Positions 17,184 to 25,572 of a stretch of DNA of 64,000 bases are shown piece by piece. The notes beneath the pieces were generated by a model. The model did no database searches. It was given only the letters and a program-made list of their open reading frames with translations, and had not been told where the DNA came from. Location: assembly GCF_011326725.1 (NCBI RefSeq), contig NZ_JAANCO010000001.1, positions 2,331,115-2,395,114 of the forward strand. Reading direction: 5' to 3'. Source of the stretch: Microbacterium excoecariae. GTDB taxonomy: Bacteria > Actinomycetota > Actinomycetes > Actinomycetales > Microbacteriaceae. The position numbers and the translations under genes are program-made. How positions within the stretch are numbered: the first letter of the stretch is position 1; each line of letters starts with the position of its first letter.

Positions 17184-18193
17184 GATGCCTTCCCGAAGAT
17201 GCCGCGCGGCTTAGCGAAGAGCACGACGAGGAACACGATGAATACGGCGAGCAGCGGCGACTGGCCGGGCAGGATGAGCCCGCCGAGCTGCTCCGTGAGG
17301 CCGACGATCAATCCGCCGAGCAGCGCGCCGGGGATGTTCCCCATGCCGCCCAGCACGACGACGACAAACGCCGTCAGGTTGAACACCCCGCCCGCCGTGG
17401 GCTCGATGGTCGTGAACGGTGCGACGAGCGTGCCCGCCGCGCCGGCAGCCGCGGCACCGAGGGCGAAGGTCAGCACGTAGATCGCCTTGATGTTGATGCC
17501 GACGAGGCGAGCGCCCTCGGGGTTCGAGGCAACCGAGCGGATGGCGGTCCCGACGGGGGTGCGCTGCAGGATCAGCCACAACACGAGGACGAGAAGGAGC
17601 GCTCCGACGAACGCGTAGATCCGGCTGAGGTCGACGGTGGCGCCGAACACGGAAATCCCCCGGTCGCCGGGCAGCTGAACCGACTGCGGGTTCGGCCCGA
17701 AGGCGAGGAGCAGAGCGTTCTCGATGGCGAGCGACAACCCGATCGTAACGAGAAGCTGGGTGTGGATGGGCGCCCGCATGATGGGGTTCAGGAGTCCCCA
17801 CTGCGTGAGGGCGCCGAGGCCGAACATGACGGGAACGGTGATGAGAAGCGCAACGTAGGGGTGCATCCCCAAGCCGTTCACGACGGCGAGGCTGAGGAAC
17901 ATCGCGAGCGTCACCATCGACCCGTTGGCGAAGTTGATGATGTGGAGCACGCCGTACACGAGAGTGAGCCCCATGGCGATCAGGCTGTAGATCCCGCCGG
18001 TCAGGACCCCGGTCACGAGAGCCTGCGTGAGCACCGTGGCGCTGCCCGACACGAGGCCGGCGACGACGGTGGCGATCACGAGGATCAGGATCGTGACGAG
18101 CATGGTGCGGCCGGACGGGCCGTTCGCGAACCTTCGCGCAGCCGGGGCGACGTCCTCCGGCGCAAGCGCTCGCGGCGCTGTCTGGGTACTCAT
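17180..18193 (-). CDS. livH: Branched-chain-type ABC transporter permease
   Basis: Second permease of the HAAT importer, 337 residues. LivH hallmarks include GGIYSLIAMGLTLVYGVLHI, NFANGSMVTLAMFL and the loop NPEGARLVGINIKAIYVLTF. I use the ATG at 18193 (MSTQTAPRAL) with GTGAG upstream; a GTG at 18208 would add five residues. It follows livK by 22 bases without a strong hairpin, unlike the three Opp-type binding-protein genes in this window. Confidence 0.92.
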   Translation of the reverse strand: MSTQTAPRALAPEDVAPAARRFANGPSGRTMLVTILILVIATVVAGLVSGSATVLTQALVTGVLTGGIYSLIAMGLTLVYGVLHIINFANGSMVTLAMFLSLAVVNGLGMHPYVALLITVPVMFGLGALTQWGLLNPIMRAPIHTQLLVTIGLSLAIENALLLAFGPNPQSVQLPGDRGISVFGATVDLSRIYAFVGALLLVLVLWLILQRTPVGTAIRSVASNPEGARLVGINIKAIYVLTFALGAAAAGAAGTLVAPFTTIEPTAGGVFNLTAFVVVVLGGMGNIPGALLGGLIVGLTEQLGGLILPGQSPLLAVFIVFLVVLFAKPRGIFGKAS

Positions 18194-18215
18194 GGAGCTC
18201 ACTCTCACGTGGGGG

Positions 18216-19463
18216 TTAGTTGGCGAGTGCGGGGAAGACCGCGTCGGCCTCGGCGAGGTCGCTCGGGAACACCTGCAGCACGGATCCGTCCTGGATCTGC
18301 ATCACGACGACCGACGCGTTCTCGTTCTGGCCCGTCTCGTCGAACGCGACGGGACCGTCGTTGACGACGAGCGGCTCGTAGTCGGACTCGGCGATCGCAT
18401 CGCGAATCGCGGCGGGATCGGCGCTACCGGCGTCCTCGATCGCTTCGGCGATGACCATCACGGCGTCGTACGTCAGGACCGCGCTCGTGCGGATCGGCTC
18501 CCCGTACTCCGCCTCGTAGGCCTCGGCGAGCTCCTGCGCGGCCGGCTTCGTGACGTCCCAGTGGTAGTTCGCGTTGAGGTAGCCCTCGCCACCCTCCGGG
18601 GCATCCACCACGAACTGCGACTGGTCGAAGCCGCCGTTCGCGACGCCGTACACCGCATCAAGGTCGGGCGCGATCGACGAAACCGCCCGCGCGATCGCGA
18701 GCCCGTCGTTGTAGTAGCCCGAGACGGCGAGCACGTCGACGCCGCCAGCGATGGCCTGCTGCACCTGCGTGGAGAGGTCGCTCGCGGCGGGGTCGTAGCT
18801 CACGGCGTTCGTGACCTCGACACCGAGTTCCTCGGCCTGGGCGGCGAAACCCTCGTACGCCGACGCGCCGAAGTTGCCCTGCTCGTAGAGGTACCCGACC
18901 GACTCGACGCTCGTGCCCGACGCCTCGGCCATGTCGACGAGGTCGATGGCCGCCTGGCTCCCCATCATCGAGCCCGACGGCTGGATCCGGAACGAGTTCG
19001 TGTAGCCCTGCTCGAGGATCGAGTCGAGCGCGGAGACGTCCATCACAAACGGCACGCCGTTGCGCTCGGAGACGGAGGCGATGTTCGCGCTGGTGCCGCT
19101 CTGGTACGAGCCGACGAGCCCGACGACGCCCTCCTGGATGAGGCGCGTGGCCTCGGACTGTCCCGTTTCGGCCTCGCCTCGCGTGTCGGCCTCCTCGACG
19201 ACGAGCTGCGCGCCGCCGAGCGAGTCGATACCGCCCGCCTCGTTGATAGCGTCGACGGCCATCTGGGCCGCATTCGCCATCTGCTGACCGTCCGCGGCGT
19301 TGGCCCCGCTGAGCGGGTGCAGCGACCCGATGACGATCTCCTCGACGTCAGCGCTCGTGTCGGCGGCCGTGCCGCTCACGGCGGAGCCCGCGCAGGCGCT
19401 GAGCGCAAGGGCGCCCAGAGCGATGCCGGACGCCGAGGCGACGATCCTGTTTCGAGTTCGCAC
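18216..19463 (-). CDS. livK: Branched-chain-type ABC substrate-binding lipoprotein
   Basis: Extracytoplasmic type I binding protein of 415 residues, anchored as a lipoprotein: positively charged VRTRNR, hydrophobic core, and lipobox LSAC with Cys24. Mature sequence begins with IGSLHPLSGANAADGQQM, typical of Leu/amide/urea binding proteins. I use the GTG at 19463 because AGGAGA lies 6 bases upstream; an earlier GTG at 19487 lacks one. It is first in the 11-gene operon and faces the IclR gene across a 212-base control region. Confidence 0.93.
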   Translation of the reverse strand: MRTRNRIVASASGIALGALALSACAGSAVSGTAADTSADVEEIVIGSLHPLSGANAADGQQMANAAQMAVDAINEAGGIDSLGGAQLVVEEADTRGEAETGQSEATRLIQEGVVGLVGSYQSGTSANIASVSERNGVPFVMDVSALDSILEQGYTNSFRIQPSGSMMGSQAAIDLVDMAEASGTSVESVGYLYEQGNFGASAYEGFAAQAEELGVEVTNAVSYDPAASDLSTQVQQAIAGGVDVLAVSGYYNDGLAIARAVSSIAPDLDAVYGVANGGFDQSQFVVDAPEGGEGYLNANYHWDVTKPAAQELAEAYEAEYGEPIRTSAVLTYDAVMVIAEAIEDAGSADPAAIRDAIAESDYEPLVVNDGPVAFDETGQNENASVVVMQIQDGSVLQVFPSDLAEADAVFPALAN

Positions 19464-19498
19464 GTTGTCTCCTGTCGACTGTTCCACTCACCTCGTGT

Positions 19499-19515
19499 GT
19501 TCCACCCTTTGAAAC
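19499..19515. promoter_or_regulatory. Candidate IclR operator 1, GTTCC-N7-GAAAC
   Basis: The imperfect palindrome GTTCCACCCTTTGAAAC lies 36 bases before the livK GTG. An identical half-site arrangement, with the same 7-base spacer length, lies at 19622-19638. Its position over the livK promoter suggests repression or activation by the divergent IclR protein. Confidence 0.55.
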
Positions 19516-19580
19516 AACACTCATTCCGGTTGAGATCGCTTTATTTCACTACTTTCCGCCGCTTCTGGGATTGCCCGCGT

Positions 19581-19596
19581 GTAACGCGGGTGTTAA
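19581..19596 (+). promoter_or_regulatory. Candidate GlnR-like box, GTAAC-GCGGGT-GTTAA
   Basis: Two pentamers separated by 6 bases lie in the middle of the livK-iclR region, 80 bases before the iclR ATG and 118 bases before the livK GTG. Six other transcription units in the window have related pairs. The known GlnR consensus of Actinobacteria is GTnAC-n6-GaAAC; the first half fits exactly. Confidence 0.35.
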
Positions 19597-19621
19597 CGCT
19601 CGCCGGAATCGGCGGATACGT

Positions 19622-19638
19622 GTTCCGACAGTTGAAAC
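19622..19638. promoter_or_regulatory. Candidate IclR operator 2, GTTCC-N7-GAAAC
   Basis: GTTCCGACAGTTGAAAC lies 37 bases before the iclR ATG, mirroring operator 1, which lies 35 bases before livK. This symmetry fits autoregulation plus control of the liv operon by one dimeric IclR protein. Confidence 0.55.
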
Positions 19639-19675
19639 GCATCGATATGGTGACAAGCATCACGAAGGAGACCTG

Positions 19676-20452
19676 ATGGCACTGGCAGACCACGGACCGT
19701 CGACGACGGAGCGCGTCGTCCTCGTCCTCACGGAATTCGGCGCGAGCAGCGCGCCGCTTGGCGTATCCGACTTGGCCCGGCGATGCGACCTGAGCAAGGC
19801 CGTTGTCCACCGCATCCTGCAGACGTTGGTGGCCGGCGGCTTCGTTCGGTACCTCAGCGAGTCCCGAAAGTATGCGATCGGACCGGCCGCCCTCGCTCTT
19901 GGGCACGAAGCGGCGCGCAGTAGCCGAATCCGGGAAGCAGCCCTCCCCGTCATCGCGCACCTCGCGGCCGAAACGGGCGAGACCGCCACCGCGACAGAAC
20001 GCGTCGGACACTTGCGTCACTACGTCGGCCAGGTGGAGAGCTACAAGCCCATCCGAATCACCATCCGGCTCGGCGACCAAGTGCCTCTCTGGTCCGGCGC
20101 CAGCGGCCTCAGCATCCTGGCGTTCCTCCCGAACGTCGACGTCGACCTCGTCCTCCGCCAGCCGCGCACGCAGTACACCGATCAGACGATCGTCGAGGAA
20201 GCCTCCATCCGGGAGCGACTTGCGGAGATCCGCGAGCGGGGCTGGGCGCAGACGGCGGGCGAGCGCGTCCCCTTCTCGAGCAGCATCGCGGCCCCCCTCT
20301 TCGGCCCCGACGGCATCCCCGAGGGCGCGATCTCGGTCGCCACGCTCGCCGACCGCGCGCAGGGGGTATCGCGGGACGCGCTCGCCCAGAGCGTGGTCGA
20401 CGCGGCCGCAGAGGCGTCGGAGCGCTACAGGCGATCTGTTGTTGGAGAATGA
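19676..20452 (+). CDS. IclR family transcriptional regulator
   Basis: Regulator of 258 residues: winged helix-turn-helix with VSDLARRCDLSKAVVHRIL near residues 24-42, then the IclR effector domain (LPVIAHLAAETGETATATER, ending in RVPFSSSIAAPLF and AISVATLA). The ATG at 19676 has GAAGGAG upstream; the in-frame upstream extension is non-coding. It is divergent from the livK operon and convergent with the tannase gene, so it probably controls the liv catabolic operon in response to its substrate or an intermediate. Confidence 0.93.
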   Translation: MALADHGPSTTERVVLVLTEFGASSAPLGVSDLARRCDLSKAVVHRILQTLVAGGFVRYLSESRKYAIGPAALALGHEAARSSRIREAALPVIAHLAAETGETATATERVGHLRHYVGQVESYKPIRITIRLGDQVPLWSGASGLSILAFLPNVDVDLVLRQPRTQYTDQTIVEEASIRERLAEIRERGWAQTAGERVPFSSSIAAPLFGPDGIPEGAISVATLADRAQGVSRDALAQSVVDAAAEASERYRRSVVGE

Positions 20453-20455
20453 CGC

Positions 20456-20483
20456 GTGCGCGGGGCCCACGGGCCCCGCGCAC
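20456..20483. terminator. Bidirectional hairpin between iclR and tannase gene
   Basis: A perfect 12-bp stem (GTGCGCGGGGCC / GGCCCCGCGCAC) with a 4-base loop starts 4 bases after the iclR stop and ends 13 bases before the stop of the convergent tannase gene. No U-tract follows, as is usual in high-G+C Actinobacteria. Confidence 0.75.
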
Positions 20484-20496
20484 ACGTCCGAGGACG

Positions 20497-22272
20497 TCAG
20501 GCTCGGCGCCGCCGCGCCACAACCGCGAGGCCCCCGGCGCCGACGAGCACGGCGACGAACGCCACCGCCGTCAGCGCGCGAGCGGGCGATTCCCCGGTCG
20601 GGAGCAGGGGCGCAGCGGTCTCCTCCGCTGCACCCGCGGTGCCGTCGACACTCGGCTCCACCGGTGCTGTCGGCGCCGCCACCGTGTCCTCCGCAGCGGG
20701 AGCTTCGGGCTCGACGGGCCCCGTGCCCACAGGGTTCGCGCCCGCGCTCGCGAACCAGTCGCTGTACCACGACGTCCCCGAGCCCAGCTCGTAGGCCGCC
20801 ACCGTGCGGGCACTCGCGATCTCGCCTGCCGTGAGTTTCGTTGCCTCGACCTGCGTCGGCGCGGAATCGTTTTCGACCCAATCCACGAGGGACCCCAGCC
20901 AGTCGACGGTGTCCTCACCGGGGCCGCCCGTGCAGTGGGAGACGCCGGGAAGGAGGAACAGTCGGGCGAAATTGTCGACCGTTCCGGCGCCCATCTTGTC
21001 GGCGACGGCCTCGAGGTACTCCACCGTGCCGTAGGGCGTAATCAGGGCGTCCGCCAGCCCGTGATAGAGGATGAGCTTCCCGCCGCTCGCCGCGAACTCG
21101 GAGAGGTCCGCGTCGTCCGCGTTGTAAACCTCGGCCATGGCGTCGAGCTCGCGATACTGCGTACTCGGGTCGAAATCGGTGAGCGCGTACTCCGCGCCCG
21201 GGCTCTCGGGGAACGCGAGATACCGCAGGACATTCTGGGCGTAGCCGCCGCCGCCCGAGTAAGCCTCGTCCGTCCCCACGGCCATCCCCATCCACAGCGA
21301 TTCGGACCCGAGCGGGAGACCCGCGGGGTACAGCACGGTGCCATCGTCGGCCACGGGCGGGGCGTACAGGCGTTGCACGACGTCGACCTGCTCGGGAGAC
21401 AGGCAGTCGGCCGCCGCGCCATCCACGCAGGTGAGCGTTTCCGGCGAGAAGTCGCACCCCATGGGATCCGCCACGACGCCGTCGACGCCACCACAGGCGT
21501 CCTGCACGGCCGCGGCCAGCGTGTCCACGGCCTCGGCCGTCAGGATCGCGGTGCCGTCGTCGCGCCGGTTGATCCGCTCGTATCCGCCCTGCGAGAGCAC
21601 CGCGAGGTAGTTCTGGTACAGCGCCGGCGCGCCGGCGATGATGCCGTCAAAGTCGTCCGGATACCTCTGCGCCTCGCTGAGCGCCTGACGACCGCCCGTC
21701 GAGCATCCCTGGAAATACGATGCGCTCGCGGATGCCCCGTATGCCTCGTGGATGATCTGCTTGGCGCTCACGGCGAGAAGGTGCGGCGACCGGTAGCCCC
21801 AGTCCGCGCGCGCGTCCGCGTCCATTGCGCCCCACTCGGCACCTCCCGTCGGATCGGCGTGCCCAGTGTCCTCCGCGGCCACGGCGAACCCGGCCGCGAG
21901 CGGCGCCGCACAGCTGTCGATGGGCACATATCCGCAGAAGCCACCGCAGCCGGTCTGGAAGTATCGCCCGTTCCAGGTGTCCGTCGGAAGCTGCACCGTA
22001 AACCCGACTCGTCCGTCGATCGTTCCGGACAGCTCACAGGCGGGCTCGCCGTCGTCGGCCGCGACCGACACGGCCGACGCCACCACGGCCGTCACCTCGA
22101 CGCCCGAGTCGTCGGCGACGTATGTGCGCGCGAGCTCGCCACAATGTTCGATCACGCTGCCAACAGATGCCCGTTCCACATATTGGAACGATGTGTCGAG
22201 CGCCGCTGCGGGTGCTGCCACCCCGACCACAAGCGCCACCACGGCAATGGCGCCTCCCAGTATTCGCTTCAT
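20497..22272 (-). CDS. Secreted tannase/feruloyl esterase family protein with C-terminal membrane anchor
   Basis: Extracellular ester hydrolase of 591 residues from the fungal-type tannase/feruloyl esterase family. A signal peptide covers MKRILGGAIAVVALVVGVAA. The family CS-D-HC motif is complete: Cys190-Ser191 in FQGCSTGGRQA, an Asp in HGLADALITP, and SHC in LLPGVSHCTGGPG; this disulfide-linked triad defines the family. The C-terminus has a Pro/Ala/Thr-rich linker, LLPTGES, a hydrophobic helix and RRRR, like a cell-wall sorting signal but not a strict LPxTG. The ATG at 22272 is chosen for AAGGA 9 bases upstream. Likely substrates are plant phenolic esters. Confidence 0.9.
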   Translation of the reverse strand: MKRILGGAIAVVALVVGVAAPAAALDTSFQYVERASVGSVIEHCGELARTYVADDSGVEVTAVVASAVSVAADDGEPACELSGTIDGRVGFTVQLPTDTWNGRYFQTGCGGFCGYVPIDSCAAPLAAGFAVAAEDTGHADPTGGAEWGAMDADARADWGYRSPHLLAVSAKQIIHEAYGASASASYFQGCSTGGRQALSEAQRYPDDFDGIIAGAPALYQNYLAVLSQGGYERINRRDDGTAILTAEAVDTLAAAVQDACGGVDGVVADPMGCDFSPETLTCVDGAAADCLSPEQVDVVQRLYAPPVADDGTVLYPAGLPLGSESLWMGMAVGTDEAYSGGGGYAQNVLRYLAFPESPGAEYALTDFDPSTQYRELDAMAEVYNADDADLSEFAASGGKLILYHGLADALITPYGTVEYLEAVADKMGAGTVDNFARLFLLPGVSHCTGGPGEDTVDWLGSLVDWVENDSAPTQVEATKLTAGEIASARTVAAYELGSGTSWYSDWFASAGANPVGTGPVEPEAPAAEDTVAAPTAPVEPSVDGTAGAAEETAAPLLPTGESPARALTAVAFVAVLVGAGGLAVVARRRRA

Positions 22273-22356
22273 CCTGTCCATTCCTTTTCGCAGGGGGCGC
22301 GGATCCGCCCCGCGTGGAATGTTCCTCGCGAGGATGACGGTCCAGGTATGCAGATC

Positions 22357-22397
22357 GTTTCGCGGAGGTTTCCCGGGGGACGTTTTGCGGAAGTCAC
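22357..22397 (-). promoter_or_regulatory. Two candidate GlnR-like boxes upstream of tannase gene
   Basis: On the minus strand GTGAC-TTCCGC-AAAAC (22397-22382) is followed 9 bases later by GAAAC-CTCCGC-GAAAC (22372-22357), 85-125 bases before the tannase start. The first matches GTnAC-n6-GaAAC at nine of the ten pattern positions. No other features are apparent in the rest of 22273-22459. Confidence 0.4.
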
Positions 22398-22459
22398 GTT
22401 CCGCGCAGGCGAACGAGAGGGCATTCGGATCGATGAGCGGAACACGGCCCCGCACACGA

Positions 22460-22497
22460 CCCGAGCGCCCGGCGGCAGATGCCGCCGGGCGCTCGGG
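22460..22497. terminator. Strong hairpin terminator after flavin reductase 1
   Basis: A perfect 17-bp stem (CCCGAGCGCCCGGCGGC with its complement) and a 4-base loop, 34 bases beyond the stop of the flavin reductase gene on the minus strand. It separates that gene from the tannase promoter. Confidence 0.8.
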
Positions 22498-22531
22498 TTG
22501 TTCCGGGAGGGGTCTCAGCTGGTCGCCGCCC

Positions 22532-23068
22532 TCACGCCAGCGCGCTGAGGGAGTGGAAGCGCCGCTCGTGATACACGAGCGGCGCTCCCGCGTGCTCGAC
22601 GCTCATCGCGTGCACCTGCAGGACGATGATCTCGTGGTCCCCCGCGGGCGTCGTGGACACGACCTCGCAGTCGAGCCACATCGTCGCGCCGCCGACGAGG
22701 AGCGAGCCGCCGTCCGTCTCCGTGACCTCGAGGCCCTCGAAGCGGTCGCGCGAGCGCGAGGCGAGCTGCATGCAGGCGTCGGCCTGCGTGGCGTCGAGGA
22801 TGCTCACGCCGATGCGCGACGCGCGCCGGAGCACGGGCCAGGTCGACGACGCGTTCTGCACCGAGAACATCACCATCGGCGGGGCGTAGGACACGCCAGC
22901 CGAGAACGACGAGGCGACCATGCCGACGCGCACGCCGTCGACGACGGCGCAGATGGCGGCGATGCCGGCGGGGAAGCGCCCCATGGCGCCACGGACCTGC
23001 TCGGGCTCGGCCGAGATCTCGACGAGCGTGCGGATGGCTGCGGTGTCGACGGGAGACAGGAGGGTCAT
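22532..23068 (-). CDS. Flavin reductase-like FMN-binding protein 1
   Basis: Small-component flavin reductase (HpaC/NtaB-like split-barrel fold), 178 residues, that supplies FMNH2 to a two-component monooxygenase. It carries FRFPAG-like MGRFPAGIAAI, VASSFSAGVSYAPPMVMFSV, RIGVSIL and STTPAGDHEIIVLQV. It starts at the ATG at 23068 with AAGGAG 8 bases upstream. By eye it is about 80% identical to the second copy at 34644-35180. It probably serves the monooxygenases encoded at 25573-28196. It has its own promoter region, since 175 bases separate it from the MFS gene. Confidence 0.9.
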   Translation of the reverse strand: MTLLSPVDTAAIRTLVEISAEPEQVRGAMGRFPAGIAAICAVVDGVRVGMVASSFSAGVSYAPPMVMFSVQNASSTWPVLRRASRIGVSILDATQADACMQLASRSRDRFEGLEVTETDGGSLLVGGATMWLDCEVVSTTPAGDHEIIVLQVHAMSVEHAGAPLVYHERRFHSLSALA

Positions 23069-23142
23069 GGCGGTGCTCCTTCTGAGCGGGGCGGATGGCC
23101 GGGAGTCGGAAGCGGGGTGTGCCCCCAGTATGGAAAGGCGCA

Positions 23143-23180
23143 ATTGCGCCACCGTCACGCCCTCGTAAAACGACCGTTGC
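23143..23180 (-). promoter_or_regulatory. Candidate GlnR-like boxes upstream of flavin reductase 1
   Basis: On the minus strand GTGAC-GGTGGC-GCAAT (23158-23143) lies 75-90 bases before the start. A second pair, GCAAC-GGTCGT-TTTAC (23180-23165), lies directly upstream. The second, with flanks, shares 16 of 20 bases with the site before the dppD-like gene at 33690; the first shares 16 of 20 with the site before the FMN reductase gene. Confidence 0.4.
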
Positions 23181-23185
23181 GCCAA

Positions 23186-23213
23186 CGCGATCCGCGCCCT
23201 GACGCGGATCGCG
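23186..23213. terminator. Hairpin after MFS gene
   Basis: A perfect 11-bp stem (CGCGATCCGCG / CGCGGATCGCG) with a 6-base loop, about 30 bases beyond the MFS stop on the minus strand. It would end the long transcript that begins at the dppD-like gene near 33580. Confidence 0.6.
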
Positions 23214-23243
23214 GCGGATCCCGCCGCATTCCGCCGCGGCGGA

Positions 23244-24740
23244 TCAGCCCTCCCGGGCCTCGCGCACGACCGGCACCGCCCCCGTCTCCGGGGCCGTCGG
23301 CGCCGGCGCCATCGTCCCGCGGAGGATCTGGGGGCGCATCGCGATCGTGATGACGACGGCCGGAACGAGGACGAGCGCGCCGATGCCGAACACGGTGAAC
23401 ATGGCCGCGTTGTAGCCCGCGAGGCCCGGATCCGGTCCCCCGAGCAGCGCCTCGAGCAGCGTGCCGAAGACGACGAGACCGACCGTCCCGCCGAGCACGA
23501 AACCGAACACGATGAGCGCGCTGACGGCGCCGAGGTTCGCGCGATCCGTGACGTTCTGGGCCGTGACGACGAGGTTCTGCAGGGTCGCGCCCGTCCCGCA
23601 CGTGATGAGCACGGTCGCCGCGATCACGCACGCGATCGGCTCGACGAACACGAGCGCGAGGACGAGGTTGCCGACGGCGAGCGCGGCGGTGCCGAACACG
23701 AGGACGGGCCGGACCCGCCCCGTGCGCGCCATGAACTGTCCGGCCGCGATGTTGACGATGACGGTGGCGATGGCGCCGGGCATGAGGAGCAGACCCGACT
23801 GCGTCGGCGAGATCCCGACGCCCAGCTGCAAGTACTGCGCCGCGAACACGGTCGCGGAGAACATCGAGGTGCCCACGAGGAGGGCGGCGAGAGCGGATCC
23901 GCGCACGACCGGGTCGCGCAGGAAGCGCAGCGGGATGACCGGATCCGGCGCCCGCGCCTCGACAACGACCGTGAGGATCGTCCCGACGAGCGCGACCGCG
24001 GCGGAGACCCAGACGACGACGGGCTGCTCCCCCGCGCGGGGCGCGATCGAGACGGCGATCAGCCCGGCCGTCACGGTCGTGCCGATGAGGAGACCGCCCA
24101 GGATGTCGCCGCGCCCGTGCGTCGCGGGCGCGGGCAGCTTCGGAAGCGTGAAGAACAGAATCACGATCGCGGTGAGAGCAAACGGCACGCTGAGGAAGAA
24201 CGCCCAGCGCCAACCGAGCGCCGGCGCCTCGACGAGCATGCCGCCCGCGACGGGACCCGCGAGCGTCGCGCTCGTCTGCACGGCCGACGTCCAGGCGTTG
24301 AGCTTGCCCCGGAACCGCGCGGCCACGAGGCCCGCCACGACGATCGCGTTGGCGTTGATGACGCCGCCGAGCGCGACGCCCTGGATCGCGCGCCCGACGA
24401 TGAGGATCCCGGTGTGCGGGGCGAGCCCCGCGATGAGGCTCCCGAGCGCGAACAGCGCGACCGCGACGAGCAGCATGTTCTTGGGCGAGAACCGGTCGAG
24501 GAGCTTTCCCCACAGCGGCGTGCTCGCGGTGTTGCCGAGGACGGTCGCGGCGACGATCCAGGTCGCGTGCTCCGCGGGGCCGTCGAGGCTCAACCGGATC
24601 GACGGCAGCGCGGTCGCGACGATCGTCGCGCTGAGGTTCGCGACGAACTGGGCGACGAGCACCCCGCTCATCGGCACGATGAGCGCGCGCATGCTCGGCC
24701 CGCGCCCCTCCTCGGTGGTGCGCACGGGTGTCGCCGTCAC
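23244..24740 (-). CDS. MFS transporter, DHA2 family (14 membrane segments)
   Basis: Drug:H+ antiporter-2-like protein of 498 residues. It shows SATIVATALPSI in helix 1, the loop GKLLDRFSPKNMLLVAV, and GRAIQGVALGG, the usual DHA2 features. The GTG at 24740 overlaps the GntR stop (GTGA), so the two are co-translated. In this unit it may export surplus intermediate or metal chelate; substrate unknown. It is last in the gene order of catabolic module I. Confidence 0.87.
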   Translation of the reverse strand: MTATPVRTTEEGRGPSMRALIVPMSGVLVAQFVANLSATIVATALPSIRLSLDGPAEHATWIVAATVLGNTASTPLWGKLLDRFSPKNMLLVAVALFALGSLIAGLAPHTGILIVGRAIQGVALGGVINANAIVVAGLVAARFRGKLNAWTSAVQTSATLAGPVAGGMLVEAPALGWRWAFFLSVPFALTAIVILFFTLPKLPAPATHGRGDILGGLLIGTTVTAGLIAVSIAPRAGEQPVVVWVSAAVALVGTILTVVVEARAPDPVIPLRFLRDPVVRGSALAALLVGTSMFSATVFAAQYLQLGVGISPTQSGLLLMPGAIATVIVNIAAGQFMARTGRVRPVLVFGTAALAVGNLVLALVFVEPIACVIAATVLITCGTGATLQNLVVTAQNVTDRANLGAVSALIVFGFVLGGTVGLVVFGTLLEALLGGPDPGLAGYNAAMFTVFGIGALVLVPAVVITIAMRPQILRGTMAPAPTAPETGAVPVVREAREG

Positions 24741-25537
24741 GGCCGTATCTCCGTCTCGTAATCGGTGCTTGCGATGAAGTAGGTGCGTCCCGCCGGGTAG
24801 TGGATGTACTGCAGCTCCCGCGGCACGCCGTCCGCGCCGGTGAGGAGCTTCTCGCTGAGCAGGAGGGGCGTCCCGGCGGGGACCCCGAGGCTCGCGGTCG
24901 TCGCGGCGTCGCCGACGACCGCGTCGATCGCGGTCGTGCTGTCGCCGAGGGCGACGCCGAAGTGCCGCCGGAAGGCGGTCGGCAGGTCGTCCCCCGACGC
25001 GGCGACGAACGGCACGCGGGGGGCGGTCGTCGGGGCCCAGTAGATGGTCTCGACGCAATACGGCCGCCCCTCGGTGTGGAGGAGGTACTCCGCGACGCGG
25101 ACGGGGCTGTCCTCGGGCAGGCAGAGCTGCTCGCGGATCCCCGGGGCGCCCGGGACGAGCCCGGAGAACAGCGTCTCGATCTCGAAGACGCCCGTCGTCT
25201 CCTGCGGGCGGCCGACCTCGACGCCCACAAAGAACTCCTCCACGTGCGTGCCCGCACCGGGCGAGCGCCGGAGCAGGCCGTCGCGGGCGAGGCGCCCGAG
25301 CGCCGCGCGCACCGCGCCCCCCGGCGCGGCGAAGTCCGACATGAGCCGGGACTCCTCGAGCGACTCGCCGCGCGCGAGGTAGCCCTTGCGGATCGCAGTG
25401 CGGATGAGGACGTACACGCGCCTGGACACGTTCTGCCGCTCGTACTCGGAGCGGCGGGCCGCCTTCGCGCGCATGAAGTTCGCGCGATCGGCGGCCGCGC
25501 GGTCGCCGTGGGGCCGCCCCGTGCGATCTCCCATCAT
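24737..25537 (-). CDS. GntR family regulator with UTRA-type effector domain
   Basis: HutC-subfamily regulator of 266 residues. The winged helix covers about residues 38-100 (VYVLIRTAIRKGYLARGESL, then AVRAALGRLARDGLLRRSPGAGTHV), and the C-terminal ligand domain has the UTRA-like LLLSEKLLTGADGVP and YIHYPAGRTYF. It starts at the ATG at 25537 with GGGGGAT upstream. It lies inside the monooxygenase/importer transcript and probably controls it. It resembles the GntR at 44101 in both domains, so the two regulators are paralogues. Confidence 0.88.
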   Translation of the reverse strand: MMGDRTGRPHGDRAAADRANFMRAKAARRSEYERQNVSRRVYVLIRTAIRKGYLARGESLEESRLMSDFAAPGGAVRAALGRLARDGLLRRSPGAGTHVEEFFVGVEVGRPQETTGVFEIETLFSGLVPGAPGIREQLCLPEDSPVRVAEYLLHTEGRPYCVETIYWAPTTAPRVPFVAASGDDLPTAFRRHFGVALGDSTTAIDAVVGDAATTASLGVPAGTPLLLSEKLLTGADGVPRELQYIHYPAGRTYFIASTDYETEIRP

Positions 25538-25572
25538 GGGATCCCCCTCTCGCGCCGCGGATCCGGCGCGCG

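Noticed and set aside
20497..20600. Strict LPxTG sortase signal in the tannase
   Set aside because: The C-terminus has LLPTGES, a hydrophobic stretch and RRRR, but lacks the exact LPxTG spacing. I describe it only as sorting-signal-like.
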